From: Yamagishiella unicocca
Taxonomy: Eukaryota; Chlorophyta; Chlorophyceae; Chlamydomonadales; Volvocaceae
Reading direction: 5' to 3'
Length of the DNA: 64,000 nt
Assembly: GCA_003116995.1 (NCBI GenBank)
Contig: BDSL01000183.1
Location: forward strand, 1-64,000
The notes beneath the pieces were generated by a model, which searched no databases, was not told the DNA's origin, and was given only the letters and a program-made list of their open reading frames with translations. The translations under genes were made by a program, and so were the position numbers. How positions within the stretch are numbered: position 1 is the stretch's first letter; each line of letters opens with the position of its first letter. Shown in pieces: positions 46,301-56,305 of this stretch.

Positions 46301-46985
46301 GGTCTGGGATCGATTGCTACCGTTCTAATCAACACTGTCTCCCGGAAACGATGCAAACCCACGAAGAGGCAGCTGCACGCAAACCCAGCGCTGCGGGGTC
46401 GGAGACCGGCCCGGTCTGGGATCGATTGCTACCGTTCTAATCAACACTGTCTCCCGGAAACGATGCAAACCCACGAAGAGGCAGCTGCACGCAAACCCAG
46501 CGCTGCGGGGTCGGAGACCGGCCCGGTCTCGGATCGATTGCTACCGTTCTAATCAACACTGTCTCCCGGAAACGATGCAAACCCATGAAGAGGCAGCTGC
46601 ACGCAAACCCAGCGCTGCGGGGTCGGAGACCGGCCCGGTCTCGGATCAATTAATACCGTTTTTATCCACACTGGCTCCTGGAAACGATGCAAACCCACGA
46701 AGAGGCAGCTGCACGCAAACCCAGCGCTGCGGGGTCGGAGACCGGCCCGGTCTCGGATCAATTAATACCGTTTTTATCCACACTGGCTCCTGGAAACGAT
46801 GCAAACCCACGAAGAGGCAGCTGCACGCAAACCCAGCGCTGCGGGGTCGGAGACCGGCCCGGTCTGGGATCGATTGCTACCGTTCTAATCAACACTGTCT
46901 CCCGGAAACGATGCAAACCCACGAAGAGGCAGCTGCACGCAAACCCAGCGCTGCGGGGTCGGAGACCGGCCCGGTCTGGGATCGA
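43372..46985 (+). repeat. 112-bp satellite, about 33 copies, with higher-order structure
   Basis: Monomers of 112 bp share GAAACGATGCAAACCCACGA, GAGGCAGCTGCACGCAAACC and CAGCGCTGCGGGGTCGGAG, and end in the near-palindrome GAGACCGGCCCGGTCTC. Two monomer types alternate: type A (GATCGATTGCTACCGTTCTA) and type B (GATCAATTAATACCGTTTTT). A marked A variant with CCCATGAAG is followed by B, B, A at 43611, 44283, 45071, 45519 and 46527, i.e. at multiples of 112 bp (one copy has a 4-bp insertion near 44590). Because 112 is not a multiple of 3, the long open frames read through all three phases and are not genes. The array ends abruptly at 46985. Confidence 0.96.
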
Positions 46986-46989
46986 TCGG

Positions 46990-47330
46990 GAACGGGTATC
47001 GGGTTGGGAACCAGCTCCACGAACGGGGCGCGCGCCAGCTTATGAGCCTTGGTGCCTCGCTGTCGGAAACACAGGGAGGGGGCCAGAGAGGGACCCCACT
47101 CCCAGGGTGGCGGCAACGGGAAGCCCGGGTACGGCCGGCGGTGAGGTTGTGCAGGGTCTACGAAGTCCCCAAGCCCGAGTTTGCCCACGTCGTGCCCTCG
47201 CACCGCCGTTTGCCGCAGCAACAGCATGCACTGGTGATCCCTCAACAGCAGTAGCCGCTCCAGCGAGGGGGCGGCTGGCCTGCACCATTAAGCCCCACAG
47301 GTACGCCACGAGTGCGCGGTAGCTATTGAA
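46990..47330 (-). pseudogene. Tyrosine-recombinase-like fragment (DIRS/Crypton type?)
   Basis: Read leftward, the - strand encodes LERLLLLRDHQCMLLLRQTA, then VRGHDVGKLGLGDFVDP, and further on CFRQRGTKAHKLARAPFVEL. The L-x-R-G-x-D-x-G-x-L-x-L-x-D-F block resembles the first catalytic-Arg box of tyrosine recombinases, including the divergent versions in chlorophyte DIRS-like elements. The frame is broken upstream (a second frame covers 47414 to about 47270) and is cut on its 3' side by the end of the satellite array. It is weak but specific enough to record; I see no second catalytic box. Confidence 0.35.
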
Positions 47331-48340
47331 AGTACGTGGAAGGTATAAGGCTGCACGCTGGTGGTCCGCGCTTGCGTCGGTACTTGACATATTCTGAAAA
47401 ATACTAGTAAGCATTCGCGTAACAGCGGTCTCTGCTGTAGCACCTGGGCTTGCATCCCGTTGGGCTAATGCTTGTAGACAAACCTTGATGACTATGTCAT
47501 GGACGGTGTGATCGTCACTTGGTAGGCCATTGACACGGACCTTCTCGAACCTTCGGCTTGGTTCCCCCCCGTCAGCTCCTGGCAGGACTTTTGCACATTG
47601 ACATATTACTTAGTGGTCACGCTGGACGGACCGTGCTGTCATTGGTGAGGGCACCCGTCTTCTACTTTGTTTTATGCTATTTCGGTAAATTAGGTTTTCA
47701 GCTTGGTAAGGCACTGCCTTATGCGGTCGGTTGGCTGCTCCGTGACATGCTCCGTTCTCTGCTGGGTTTGGAAGCTTCCGTTAGGTGCTGCCTTATGCGG
47801 TCGGTAATCGGGTCCGTACCGTGCTACGTTGGCCCGGTCCGTTCCTGGTCCGTTCATAACGAACTGTAAAACGTAGCAAGCGATCCTCTCCGTTCCCGGC
47901 TCGGTTTAGGTCCGTGTCATTCGGGGTTACTTCTAAATGCAATGTACCGATAACCGAATAACTGATTCATTTATTGCGTCATGTAGTCCAAGGGCAACAC
48001 CTCAAGCACTCTGGGAATGGGCTGGTCCGTTTCCTCTCTGTTTCAGGCTCGGTTTAGGTCCGTTTTCTCAGTCCGTTTTGGTAGTTTTTGCTATCTGTTA
48101 TGCATTCCGTTTCCTGGTCCGTATGGGCCAAAAACCTAGCCCTGTTCGCCATTCTCCCGCTTGCCATTCTCCCATCGGCGGCCAACCTCGCTACGTCCGG
48201 TGTGCTTCAGCAGCGTCAGTTTCGCGGCTCAGTAGGGTACCCCCTGTTCCATAACATCTCACGTTCATTCGGTTTAAAGTTCCAGTTGAGCCGATTGTGG
48301 TCACTATGTCCCTCCTCAGCATCTTCGTACACATCACTCA

Positions 48341-49650
48341 TTGCTAGCTGAGGTGCCAACCCCGTGGAAGCAAGCAGCGGCACTGGTGATGCCGGTTTCC
48401 TCCCAGGGTATACCCCACGTTCTACCTGGGATAGAGGAAGTGGGGTCCATGCTCACCGCACGGTTGGGGTGGCGGTTGGGCGGGGGGGAGCCGCTGGCGC
48501 TGCGGGATATGACTGTTCGGGTTGGGACGGCTGTGCAACTGGTCGAGTTCGCGGACGCCCGGCGGGCCGCGCATGAGAAATTTGTGCGCGAAGCGCTTGG
48601 GGGTACCGGGCCAGTCCTGCCAGCGGTCCTGAATGCCTTGCAGCAAGTGTTCCGGCGGCTCTGGTCTGGCATGAAGTGGGAGCCGGCCTATAAGGAGGGA
48701 TGGTGGCGGTTGGCTGTGGATGGGATCCCCCTCCTCGGGAACTCTCATATGCGGACGGCAGCAGCAGCCCCCTGTGGGTGCGGTGTGCCGGCTGGAGAGT
48801 CTCCAGGGGCGGGTACCCCCCGCTTACACCACTTTTGGTTCTGCCCTGTGGCTCAAGCAGTGATTGCCCAACTCGAGACCCAGCGTGGTGCAGGGGTGAC
48901 ACGGGCACAAGTTTGGTTGGTGCAAGCACCTACCGGGGTACAGTCCTGCGTCTGGGATGTAGTAGTCCTGGCGGCTATTACTGCCATGGAGGTGGGGCGC
49001 CGGTTTATGGCAGCGGCCTTGACAAGGGCGGGGGCTGGTGGTCCCCCTCTTACTCCGGGTAGTGGTCTTCTGGATCGTGCCGTTCGCCATGGGGTGGTGG
49101 AGTTTTGGGCCCTGCTGAGGGGCTTTGCTGCGCTGGGGCTTCCCCAGAAAGGCTGGGATGCAGTGGGGCCTCGGCATCCTTTCTTGCGGGTTGTCGCCAA
49201 TCGCCTTGTGTGCGGGGGACCGGCTGAGGTACTGGTGGATTCCTGATCGGCTCGGGTTGTCTTGGGGAGCGGGGTTTCCCGTGCTTCATACTTTCTGGCT
49301 ATATAGGCGTGTTGAGCCCTGCTAGGGGTCCGTGCCTTATGGGATGAGAGGTGGCTGGTCCTGATGTTTGCATCGCTGCGGCGCTTCACTGGTTCGTCGG
49401 ATGCTGGGATGTTAGGTTGGTTGGTGGCCAGTTCCTGATAGGGGAGCCTCTAGTGCAAATTCCCCCTGGGGTGCTGGCTGCTGCTCTGTATGCCTACGGC
49501 CTGTCAATTTGGTGTTCTGGTGGTTTGCCTTTGTTTCGGTGCATGTCGGTTTTTGTTTCCTCCGTCTTGTTCAGTGTCAGGCGGTGCGCCCGATGGTTCT
49601 ACCTCTTGGTCTGGAACCCACTGTAACCGTTACAACTCAACAACATCACC
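48341..49650 (+). pseudogene. LINE-like non-LTR retrotransposon 3' part (zinc-binding C-terminus and 3' UTR)
   Basis: A + frame open to 49246 (stop TGA) contains WWRLAVDGIPLLGNSHMRTA, then PCGCG, LHHFWFCPVAQAV and a long tail. The CxC...HHFWxCPVA pattern is that of the reverse-transcriptase-associated zinc-binding module at the end of many LINE ORF2 proteins. No reverse transcriptase is found upstream and no ATG is evident at the frame start, so the copy looks 5'-truncated. The following ~400 bp end in TCTACCTCTTGGTCTGGAAC and CCCACTGTAACCGTTAC, a tail also seen in NDUFS4 intron sequence near 890. Confidence 0.5.
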
Positions 49651-50217
49651 CTCTGCAAAATCCTCTTCCGCGTCCTCATATACAGCCCAGTCTTCGGCCA
49701 TTTCTTCTGAAGAGGGAGAATCTTCTTCAGCAGATGACAGCTGCTGGTAATCAGGGATATTGAAGTTTGGCGCTGTACTATCAACAGGGCTTCCACCATG
49801 GCCAGGGTCGCCAGTACCATTACGTGTTGGGGTCGGGGTGTAATCGTTGAACGGCTGTCTGGTGCACTGAGTTACGTTACCAGAACTACCGCCACATGCA
49901 GAGTTTCCCATGCGAGTAGGCGGGGTATCGGCGTTGAACGGAGTGGGGACAAATCGACGACGTATCGGTAAGCTGGCTCGAAGAGATGAGTCGAAGGCGA
50001 TGGCAGGTGCTGTGTGCTGCCTTGCGACATCTTGCAGGAGCTGGCTCGCATACCTAGGACGTTTCTTAGGTACCGGCGGGATGATAGGTACACGTGTTCG
50101 TGTCAAACCCTCGTTGTCAGGCTCGCTCTCTAGGGCGCGGATTCCATCGTTCTGCATTTCACCATTATCCAAAACGAAGAGGACAAGGAGAGGTATGGCA
50201 ATCGTTCGACACCACAC
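49630..50217 (-). CDS. Unknown acidic-tailed ORF
   Basis: A 195-codon - strand frame without an ATG at its 5' end. It has a hydrophobic start (IAIPLLVLFVL), a Pro/Arg-rich middle (PVPKKRPRYASQ) and an acidic C-terminus (SSAEEDSPSSEEMAEDWAVY). The acidic Ser/Glu-rich style resembles the N-terminal part of the TNP2-type transposase gene at 57.3-58.1 kb, so it may be a remnant of a related transposase N-terminus. No domain is recognised. It overlaps the LINE tail slightly on the opposite strand. Confidence 0.3.
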   Translation of the reverse strand: MWCRTIAIPLLVLFVLDNGEMQNDGIRALESEPDNEGLTRTRVPIIPPVPKKRPRYASQLLQDVARQHTAPAIAFDSSLRASLPIRRRFVPTPFNADTPPTRMGNSACGGSSGNVTQCTRQPFNDYTPTPTRNGTGDPGHGGSPVDSTAPNFNIPDYQQLSSAEEDSPSSEEMAEDWAVYEDAEEDFAEGDVVEL

Positions 50218-50414
50218 GCACTGCTCGAGCCGAATGGCGGCCGCGAGTTGCGGTAAGCATTATGCACTCTGTCTGCTGTGCATTACATTAACCCTTTTAG
50301 GACGGCAGTATTCCCTTTCACCTAAGGCCTGTTGTAGAAAGGCGGCGCCCGGAACACTGCTACCGTACGCATTGTGTTGTACGGCGGCCGCGGCTAATTC
50401 ACCTTCGCGCGTGT

Positions 50415-50723
50415 ATGCCTCGGAAGCATCACACGGCGCTGATGCGTTTTCGTCTCGGCTGTTGGGATCTCGACGTAAGTCGTTTTGCACGTCGGCCGCG
50501 TAAGCCACGCGTTGAGAGAACGTGCCGAGTGTGCCGCGGGGATATGGTAGAAGACGAGTTTCATGTTCTTATGGAGTATCCCGTGTATGAGCCCCTCAGA
50601 CGAGCTGTAGATTTTCCTACTGGACAGGATATGCAAGTGGTGATGACTACGTGGGATCAGGTGAAACTAGGCAACCTTTTGGCTCAGATACAGAGGGCGC
50701 GGACAGAGTCATTAAGGGAATAA
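50415..50723 (+). pseudogene. Second LINE-type C-terminal zinc-binding fragment
   Basis: The frame from ATG 50415 encodes ALMRFRLGCWDLDVSRFARR, then RTCRVCRGDMVEDEFHVLME and YPVYEPLRRAV. The RxRxG, CxxC, DExHxLxEYPxY arrangement is the usual zinc-binding end of chlorophyte LINE ORF2 proteins (C-x2-C...H-x3-E/C). The expected last Cys is replaced (LMEYP instead of LxECP). No RT lies upstream, so this is a 5'-truncated copy. Confidence 0.45.
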
Positions 50724-51025
50724 TCCCGATTTTCTAGTATTAGTTCTAGAAGTGCGCCCTTTGACGGACGTTCGTTATGGGGGGACGCATGCTACTGGCG
50801 CGAGCCAGTACGACATGTAATAAATCGTAATCCTAATTTACAATTCACCAAACCATTCACTCGTAGACTTTCCCTAACAACGAACTACTAACTACACTAA
50901 GACAATGTCCTGAATTATATGCAATTTGTATACAGCAGCGGTTGCGGGCATAGATCACTTTTGAAATTTTGGCGGGGAAAAAATGTACCGGTCAGATAAC
51001 GTTTCATCACACGAATAATTATCAG

Positions 51026-52530
51026 ATGGAGGAGAAGACGATAGGAGAGCGCGAAGTGCTGGTGCGGCGGGGACAAGTAACGATCAGCCACGTGAGCGAA
51101 CATACGGAGCTGCTGGCCGAGGCCTCGACGGCCGAGGCGCAGGAGCTGACTGGCACAGAGGTCCTATCCATGCGCAAAATGGATACGCACCGCCTGAAGG
51201 TCGTATGGGGTCAGCGCCTACCTACAACGGAAAGAGTGACATCGAAAGTTTCCTTCAACTGCGGGGCGTGTCTGGCACTATCCTAAGCGCTCTAAGCGAC
51301 CGCGCTAAGGCCGAGCTGGCATCGGTGTTAAGGACCAGTAGAGAGACTTTCGAGACTCTGACATCTGCGCTGACAAGCGAGATCGAAGCGTCTGACAGCA
51401 ATCCGCGGGAGGCAGGGCTGTCCCTGCTGAAGGAGTACCACGTTCCACGAATGCAAGCAATCCAGTTACTGGATGCTATCGTCCCACCGAACAGCAGACG
51501 CGAGGCGAAGATGAAGAAGGAAAGCAGTGTCGGGTAAGCATACAGTAACTTAAGCAGTGAGTCTTTGCTTATGGAGTGCGGGTAGGTCCCCTATGCCGTC
51601 CCATCCCCCTTCCCCATTGGCGCAACGAATCATGAAGGCTTCATGTCTTACAGGCGACGAAATGGCGTCACTTGTCAACGAGGCAGTTGTGGAACAGCTG
51701 CAGCAGCCGCAGCCACCATGTGAGTAATGAAGGAGACCTCTACCCAACATGATGACACGTGTCACATCTTTTATAGTTTTGAAAATGTAACGGCTGAAGT
51801 GAATGTGTTGCAAAAGGGGTCTCAGGTAATGTCCAACATGAGGACGTCGTAGGTGGCGGGATTACGGAGACCTCATCCATTCCCTACTATTAACCGGTGG
51901 GCTTTTAATTTTTCGCAGGTGGGCTCGTGCCGCCGGGCTACAATGCCGATGCCACGGCTGGACAATTCGGCGCTTGGAAATCCAGACGACTATCCCGCAG
52001 ACGATGATGATGCGGCACCTCTGTACGCACCGGAGTCGAGGACGTCGACGATGGTAAGATACCCTGCATGATAGGATGCATCATGAACAGTATTTGATAT
52101 CACCATGTCCCTTATGTACACGACATTCAGGGGGGCGCCGCCAGCGCAGGCAGGTATGTCAAGTGGACTACGGGGCCCTTGCAGGCCTGAAAGTCCCCGC
52201 TAAAGGTGCGAATGTATTATGCATCCACGGCGTACTATTCCTTGCGAACTATACAACAAAATTTTCATTGTTACGGCAGGCGTTCCACTAGGCGGCAAAA
52301 AGGCAGCGGTGCCAAAGGCAGGAGGGAGCCAACTAGTTGCCGGTAAGAATCAAATTGTGGTATAAAACGGACACCCTTACATAAAAAAGGACACACATAA
52401 CACTACTGTGTGTATTCAGGTTCTGCTCCGTCAAATGGCGTACTACTTGCTGGTGGAGGCCGCAGTGGCAGCCATGGTGGACGTGGTGCTGGAGCAGCTC
52501 AGGGTGCCAATGCAGGTCGTCTGCCTGCTA
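51026..52530 (+). CDS. Unknown spliced gene carried by the TIR element
   Basis: Not recognised. ATG 51026 opens a frame (MEEKTIGEREVLVRRGQVTI) to about 51200. An overlapping +1 frame then continues (YNGKSDIESFLQLRGVSGTI, helical ALSDRAKAELASVLRTSRE) to a good donor (G|GTAAGC, about 51534). Later short exons with clear GT-AG borders appear to follow: after TTACAG at about 51653, TTCGCAG at about 51919 (PMPRLDNSALGNPDDYPADD, acidic), TTCAG near 52128, GGCAG near 52280 and TTCAG near 52420 (MAYYLLVEAAVAAMVDVVLE). The frame change near 51205 means either a short missed intron or a broken gene. Its position between the two subterminal arrays makes it the best candidate for the element's own gene. 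Confidence 0.3.
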
Positions 52531-52584
52531 GCCTTGTTGCTGCTAGGCGTCGGGCCGGTCATGGGCAGAGTTAGAACGAGCCGG

Positions 52585-52990
52585 TGAAGTGCAGCGAGAG
52601 GTAGACCGGGCTGGTCGAGGCCCGCGAGACCGGGCAGGTTATGGGCAGATAGAGTTAGACCGGGCCGGTGATGAAGTGCAGCGAGAGGTAGACCGGGCCG
52701 GTCGAGGGCCGCGAGACCGGGCCGGTTATGGGCAGATAGAGTTAGACCGGGCCGGTGAAGTGCAGCGAGAGGTAGACCGGGCCGGTCGAGGGCCGCGAGA
52801 CCGGGCCGGTTATGGGCAGAGTTAGACCAGGCCGGTGATGAAGTGCAGCGAGAGGTAGACCGGGCCGGTCGAGGCCCGCGAGACCGGGCCGGTTATGGGC
52901 AGATAGAGTTAGACCAAGCCGGTGAAGTGCAGCGAGAGGTAGACCGGGCCGGTCGAGATAGACCGGTGTACCCGCCAAGGGCTGCGATAG
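52585..52990 (+). repeat. 84-87-bp subterminal tandem repeat, about 4.5 copies
   Basis: Units begin with GTGCAGCGAGAGGTAGACCG (52589, 52676, 52760, 52843, 52927) and each carries about three GACCGGGCCGGT motifs. The 13-mer GACCGGGCCGGTC is the exact reverse complement of the GACCGGCCCGGTC repeated in the 112-bp satellite at the other end of the element. The open frames (Glu/Arg/Asp-rich) are by-products. Confidence 0.9.
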
Positions 52991-53237
52991 ACCGGTCCGG
53001 TCTACCGCAGTGTTAGATGACGACAGGCCACCGTGTAATGAATGAAATCTCTGATAATGGCATCCGCCTCAATGCGTCATAACACCATTCATAATAGTGC
53101 TCGTAAGGGTCTTACGAGTCGTAAGTCGTAACTGTTTACGAGGCTTTTAGTTCTTTATAAGACGTTAGGTATGTTAACTACTTAAACAGTCGTTGGAGTC
53201 GTAACACCCTCGTAACGTCGTTACGACTCCTAGGAGC

Positions 53238-53265
53238 CCTTTACGACGATTTGGCTGCCATAGGG
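53238..53265 (-). repeat. Right terminal inverted repeat
   Basis: Reads CCTTTACGACGATTTGGCTG then CCATAGGG on the + strand, the reverse complement of the left end apart from one base near its inner limit. TAT follows immediately. Confidence 0.85.
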
Positions 53266-53299
53266 TATCGGGGATATGTGACCAGGACTCGCGAGCGCG

Positions 53300-54610
53300 C
53301 TTCGTGCGTGCTGCTGCTCCCCTTTTATAACCCGCAAGATGTAAATTAACCAATGCTCCCCGCAGGCTACAGGTCGCGGACCTTCATTCGGATGCTGGCG
53401 ATGCGGGGGCGACGAGATGTGCCGCTGCTGCTGCCGCGGTTAGATGGTTGCTGGACGCAAGCCAAGGCTCAATTCAAGCAACGGCGGCATGGGACGTCAT
53501 CATCAGGTGTTGAGAGGAGAACGGTGAAATGGTACGGCTCCCAAATGGAGTTCATGGATGGGATTGGTGGGCTGGCAAGGCAGCAAGGGGCCGTCGTCAC
53601 GTGGGGGCTTGGGTGGCATGTGTTGGGCGGGGGTAAAAATAAGATCCGCAAAAGCATGTGCTGGGGAATGTGCGTTGGGTCTCAGGTCCCGCGAAGGTAG
53701 GCGGAAGATTTTTCAACCTGCGGAGCTCATCGATCGACATCACCAAGAAGGAACGATGTACGGCAACTCGCCTTCGTCCTGCAGCTGAGGCGATTCATCA
53801 TCTCGGGGCCTTTGCTCGGACAAGACCCCGTTGGCAGGTGGGTTCGTCGCGAGTTACATGCGATTGCATTGGTAGGGTTTTGTTGTCGGAATCGCCTCTT
53901 TCTGGGACATCCGGGATATGTGAACAGGACTTACGTAGCGCGCTTCACGCTGTCGCTCCCCGTTATTTTTACTCGCATGACCTTAGGTAACCAACGAACC
54001 AATCAGTGCTCCCGCGCAGCAGCAGGTTGCAGGTGGCGGAGCGAGCTTAATCCGGATGCTGGCGATGCGGGGGCGACGAGATGTGCCGCTGCTGCTGCCG
54101 CGGTTAGATGGTTGCTGGACGCAAGCCAAGGCTCAATTCAAGCAATGGCGGCATGGGACGTCATCATCAGGTGTTCAGAAGAGAACGGTGAAATGGTACG
54201 GCTCCCAAATGGAGTTCATGGATGGGATTGGTGGGCTGGCAAGGCAGCACGCAAGGGGCCGTCCTCACGTGGGGGCTTGGGTGGCATGTGTTGGGCGGGG
54301 GTAAAAATAAGATCCGCAAAAGCATGTGCTGGGGAATGTGCGTTGGGTCTCAGGTCCCGCGAAGGTAGGCGGAAGCGTTTTCAACCTGCGGAGCTCATCG
54401 ATCGACATCACCAAGAAGGAACGATGTACGGCAACTCGCCTTCGTCCTGCAGCTGAGGCGATTCATCATCTCGGGGCCTTTGCTCGGACAAGACCCCGTT
54501 GGCAGGTGGGTTCGTCGCGAGTTACATGCGATTGCATTGGTAGGGTTTTGTTGTCGGAATCGCCTCTTTCTGGGACATCCGGGATATGTGAACAGGACTT
54601 ACGTAGCGTG
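53300..54610 (+). repeat. 664-bp tandem duplication, two copies plus a fragment
   Basis: GGATGCTGGCGATGCGGGGG recurs at about 53391 and 54055 (period 664 bp) with near-identical sequence downstream. A third start (GAACAGGACTTACGTAGCG) is cut at about 54608, where the TNP2-type sequence begins. In the second copy a + frame of 214 codons (53812-54456) contains AAWDVIIRCSEENGEMVRLP and GVHGWDWWAGKA. The equivalent frame is disrupted in the first copy. I recognise no protein. The unit may itself be mobile or be part of a duplicated flank. Confidence 0.85.
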
Positions 54611-56218
54611 TAGAGGCCCTCACCTGGTGTTTAAAGGCAAAGGAGTTGCCATTCTTGGAGAGTAACTTGCCACGCCACTGGCTGGACTTGGATGTAACTT
54701 TTAGACCAACCAGGATACGGACGATGTACTCTGAGGGGCATCTGTCGGTTGACCACTGGTCCCATAGCCACACCATGAACTCGTGGAACTGTGATTCATA
54801 ACCCGCACAGTGCTGCATGTACATCATGTGCAACTCGTAGAACGCTGCATCAGACAACAGGGCACGATGTGACCGCTTGAAACCCACTAATGAAGCCATC
54901 TCCTCCATCTGCACCTCGGGCTCACAGCTGTTGTCAACCATCCAGTATTGTTGCTGCTGAGAGGTGAGGGTGCCAGCAGATCCAGGCTCTGGCATTGGCT
55001 CAGAGAAGATGCACTGATCTGGCTGTACTTCGCTTGCCAGCATGGCGGACTCCATCTGCATCCAGCTGAACACGCAAGTGGTCTCTGGTGTGTCTTTTTT
55101 CTTCATGAGCAGGACCAAGTGGTGCCAGAGGGCCTCATACCCCCACATTGCAGTGGTGTAGCTGGGTCCCAAGTGATCGAGCCGCTCTGCAAGGTGTATA
55201 AGCTGGTGTAGCTTCATGTCCATCTCACAGCAGGGCAGATGCAGCTCGACCAGGGTAACTGCACGTGCTATTCCATCTAGAATGAGTGGACAGTCTTCAC
55301 GGGGCACGGCTTTGTCCAGAAGGAAGGATACGCTGCATAAAAGCTGCTGCATAGTCTGGAGTTGTAGTGGATCGATACCCGTCCCATGGGCAAAAAGGTA
55401 GGCACCATAAGGACTTGTCAACAAGCACCATGTGTGCATCTTGACACCCTTGCCCTTCTTGAACACGCTGAGCAGTCTGGAACCACCACCATCACGAGCA
55501 GGCAGTATCACCGCAAATGATGCTACAGCTGACTTGATTTTGGCATGTCCATCAGTAGTGACCACCCATGGCATGTTGACCCAAGTACGGTTGTTGACAA
55601 CCTCATCATGCCTGCATGCGATGCAGGATGGCCATGGGCTTGTGTTTTCAAGGAAATTCCAAGGCCCAATAACTCTATCCATAAAGAGAAAACCCCCAGG
55701 GCACTTACAGCAGGACGGCAGGTGTCACACGCTGCCCAGACGTTGCCAGCTTAAACAAATCCCTGGTTGTATTTGCGATGGTGTGCATCGGATCATAGTG
55801 CAGGCCATGCTGTACACTAAACTCCTCCAGGTCAAGAAGCGCACAGTGATGCAGGGCCTGCATTTAGGGGCACATCACATGGTACACGTAGTACCAGTTG
55901 CCAAGCAGGCAAGCAAGCAGCAATATACTGTGATACCTTACCGGGCCTGGTGCTATGCTGCCAGGCTCAAGGGGTGCCTGCGTCAAGCAAACAAGATTAG
56001 GTTTAATGAAGCAGGTCTGGGGACTGCAACACAGAGAGGACAGCACAGTCACCTTAGATTTGGCGAGGAGGTCAGCCTTTGTCCGGGGAGCAGGTGGCAT
56101 GTCACCTGGATTCCGCTGAATAGAAGTGGGCTGTACAACAACAGTGGTAGGAGCTGTGGTGTTAGTACCTGCATTCCGCTGCTGGGCTGTGGGTGGCTGA
56201 TCCTTTGTTTTATCTTGA
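54608..56218 (-). pseudogene. TNP2-family transposase, C-terminal half
   Basis: Read leftward, short exons (PAPRTKADLLAKSK near 56060; LEEFSVQHGLHYDPMHTIAN near 55810, with the family's DPMH motif) lead into a long frame from 55682. That frame contains RVIGPWNFLENTSPWPS, a central domain with KLHQLIHLAERLDHLGPSYT, TAMWGYEALWHHLVLLMKKK, and a tail ending in SKNGNSFAFKHQVR. This is the layout of the second half of EnSpm/CACTA and Plavaka-type transposases. The C-terminus runs into the 664-bp repeat at about 54608, so the native stop is missing. The N-terminal half of the same protein lies on either side in other orientations. Confidence 0.6.
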
Positions 56219-56305
56219 GCTACTGGTGCAATTTTGTTGTTGAGACAGCATGCCTTGACACGCAAGCTGTCTCCGTTATGGAGCCAACGATAGGCACTGC
56301 TAGAC

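Larger units (their letters stand above)
42829..53265. mobile_element. 10.4-kb DNA transposon-like element with TIRs and 3-bp TSD
   Basis: The left end CCCTATGGCAGCCAAATCGT followed by CGTAAAGG (42829 on) reappears as the exact reverse complement ending at 53265. The next ~200 bp on both sides are rich in CTCGTAAG/CTTACGAG motifs. TAT lies immediately outside both ends (42826-42828 and 53266-53268), so a 3-bp target-site duplication is likely. Both interiors start with tandem arrays carrying the motif GACCGGCCCGGTC, on opposite strands (see the two repeat entries). No intact transposase is recognised inside. Candidate cargo is the unknown spliced gene at 51.0-52.5 kb plus nested retroelement fragments. 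The superfamily is undetermined: a 3-bp TSD is compatible with EnSpm/CACTA or PIF-Harbinger, but the termini match neither consensus. Confidence 0.75.

Noticed and set aside
43372..46985. Regular direct repeats that could suggest a CRISPR array
   Set aside because: The units are contiguous 112-bp monomers without unique spacers, in a eukaryotic genome and without cas genes.
43254..47322. Series of ORFs repeating MQTHEEAAARKPSAAGSETG and antisense 70-aa ORFs
   Set aside because: The 112-bp satellite period shifts the frame at each monomer. All three frames are open by chance and none has a start, splice or domain context.
48422..49389. Antisense ORFs opposite the LINE fragment
   Set aside because: The sense strand carries the zinc-binding CxC...HHFWxCPV pattern; the antisense frames are Pro/Arg-rich shadows.
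52589..52978. Glu/Arg/Asp-rich ORFs on both strands in the 84-87-bp array
   Set aside because: By-products of the tandem repeat; no evidence of a protein.
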